This document shows positions 63,138 through 64,000 of a stretch of 64,000 bases of DNA, piece after piece. Position 1 is the stretch's first letter. Each line of letters begins with the position of its first letter. The position numbers were made by a program, and so were the translations under genes. Source of the DNA: an uncultured Acetatifactor sp. (GTDB lineage: Bacteria; Bacillota; Clostridia; Lachnospirales; Lachnospiraceae); the NCBI GenBank assembly GCA_947627115.1, contig CANQUQ010000008.1, forward strand, positions 28,685-92,684, given 5' to 3'. Under the pieces are notes generated by a model, which searched no databases, was not told where the DNA came from, and saw nothing but the letters and a program-made list of their open reading frames with translations.

Positions 63138-63864
63138 AAAATGCAATGCAGCTAAAAGCTGTCATGAAAAATATTGCAAAAGAAAAACATATTTCAGCGC
63201 AGCTGGTAATGCAGAATTTTATGTTAGAGAGATTGTTGGAACGGATATCCGTATCAAAATATCAGAAGAATTTTATTCTAAAGGGCGGGTTTTTGATTGC
63301 AGCGATGGTCGGTCTGGATACCAGAACAACGATGGATATGGATGCGACAATAAAAGGGTTACCTGTAAATGAACAGACCGTTCGGCAAATTATCCGCCTA
63401 TGTCAATCCCTTTGAAATTGGATATTACTACAGGTGACAGGATTACTCCCAAGGAAATTACATATCAATTCAAACTGCTTTTGGAAGACAGAAGTATTTC
63501 GATACTTGCATACAATTTAGAAACGGTAATGGCGGAAAAATTAGAGACCGTAATATCCAGAGGTGATCAGAACACAAGACCAAGGGATTATTATGATATA
63601 TACATATTGACCAAGTTGCAATATTTAAACATAGATATTAGCACTTTAAAGGCGGCACTGGGAGCAACCGTGGAGAAACGCGGTTCAAAAAAGGTTCTGA
63701 AGGATTATCGCAAAATTATGGATACTGTTAAGAACAGCGAGATTATGCAGAAACAGTGGGATAACTATTGCAAGGATTTTGAATATGCGGCAGATATTGT
63801 ATTTGGAGATGTATGTGATGTGGTTGTGAAGTTAATGGACAATTTAAATAAGATATTAGAATAA
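63134..63864 (+). pseudogene. AbiEii-type nucleotidyltransferase toxin, broken by internal deletion
   Basis: The first part (63134-63415) has the nucleotidyltransferase core NFILKGGFLIAAMVGLDTRT and MDMDATIKG (GGxxL and DxD) but stops soon after NEQTVRQ. The second part, in another frame from about 63385, continues NYPPMSIPLKLDITTGDRIT, AYNLETVMAEKLETVISRGD and RPRDYYDIYIL to the normal C-terminus. Comparison with intact family members from memory suggests about 40 residues are missing at the junction, with loss of frame. The toxin is therefore probably inactive. Confidence 0.82.
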
Positions 63865-63911
63865 TGGCTTAATATTTTGGGCGCGTTTTGACATAAAACA
63901 AGATAACGTAA

Positions 63912-63940
63912 TTGAAAAAGCGGAATAATTAGGTTATAAT
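63912..63940 (+). promoter_or_regulatory. Promoter reading out of the right edge
   Basis: TTGAAA (63912-63917), 17 bp, TATAAT (63935-63940). It points to a gene beyond the window. Confidence 0.7.
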
Positions 63941-64000
63941 AAAGTGTCAGATTTTGTAATTTTATTATGAAAAGCCTTCTGTGAAAGAACCTCAAACATA

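Noticed and set aside
1..64000. tRNA or rRNA genes
   Set aside because: No GTTCRANNC T-arm with matching acceptor and anticodon arms, nor conserved rRNA sequence, was noticed in the non-coding gaps.

Overview
The window is bacterial chromosome from a low-to-mid GC Firmicute. It is most likely an anaerobic, butyrate-forming Lachnospiraceae-type clostridium. The reasons are the Gram-positive order of the ribosomal protein genes (rplO-secY-adk-map-KOW-infA-rpmJ-rpsM-rpsK-rpsD-rpoA-rplQ, then ecfA1-ecfA2-ecfT-truA-rplM-rpsI), strong AGGAGG ribosome binding sites, the crotonyl-CoA/butyryl-CoA gene order thl-crt-hbd-bcd-etfB-etfA, and an rplQ with a long internal insertion.

Layout. 1-7.7 kb: the end of the spc/alpha ribosomal operon, closed by a strong terminator. 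Two of its spacers (rpmJ-rpsM and rpoA-rplQ) are long and rich in hairpins. 7.8-13.4 kb: a reversed M15 peptidase gene, then the ECF transporter module with truA, rplM and rpsI. 13.5-24.9 kb: a TPR/DUF4037/DUF4125 protein, an MFS exporter preceded by a leader peptide and an RBS-masking hairpin, an SDR and a thioredoxin-reductase-like gene in divergent orientation, an SH3-NlpC/P60 hydrolase, an AT-rich gap with four DnaA boxes, hpf, an M23 peptidase and rarA. 25.1-31.3 kb: the butyrate pathway operon. 31.3-41.7 kb: mixed housekeeping and surface genes (tspO, a YbaK deacylase, a YkgJ-like protein, a D,D-carboxypeptidase coupled to a GH5 lipoprotein, SCP2, a frameshifted DUF4062 gene, a SulP transporter, AIM24, a ferredoxin-type aldo/keto reductase).

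41.7-52.8 kb is an accessory island whose first 8 kb looks clearly more AT-rich than the neighbours by eye. It holds a 935-residue PIG-L deacetylase/starch-synthase-like glycosyltransferase fusion. This is followed by a compact set that looks like a defence system: an Mrr-type nuclease, a basic coiled-coil protein with a possible pPIWI-associated nuclease or HEPN-like domain, and a PLD-SF2 helicase-DUF3427 protein. A Nudix hydrolase, a RES-domain protein and a zinc-ribbon DUF4145 protein come next. A BlaI/MecI-like palindrome overlaps the -10 box of the nuclease promoter.

52.8-64 kb: the ktrB-ktrA potassium uptake pair, a DUF308 membrane protein, a small ORF coupled to a GIY-YIG nuclease, an XRE regulator, a GT-C-like membrane protein, an IS110-family element whose non-coding end folds like a bridge RNA, two small membrane proteins, and an AbiE-type toxin-antitoxin pair whose toxin is broken by an internal out-of-frame deletion.

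The best leads for something undescribed are the nuclease/helicase island, the deacetylase-glycosyltransferase fusion, the structured RNA in front of rpsM, the leader-peptide attenuator before the MFS gene and the off-origin DnaA-box cluster. All family assignments were made by reading motifs; no database search was run.
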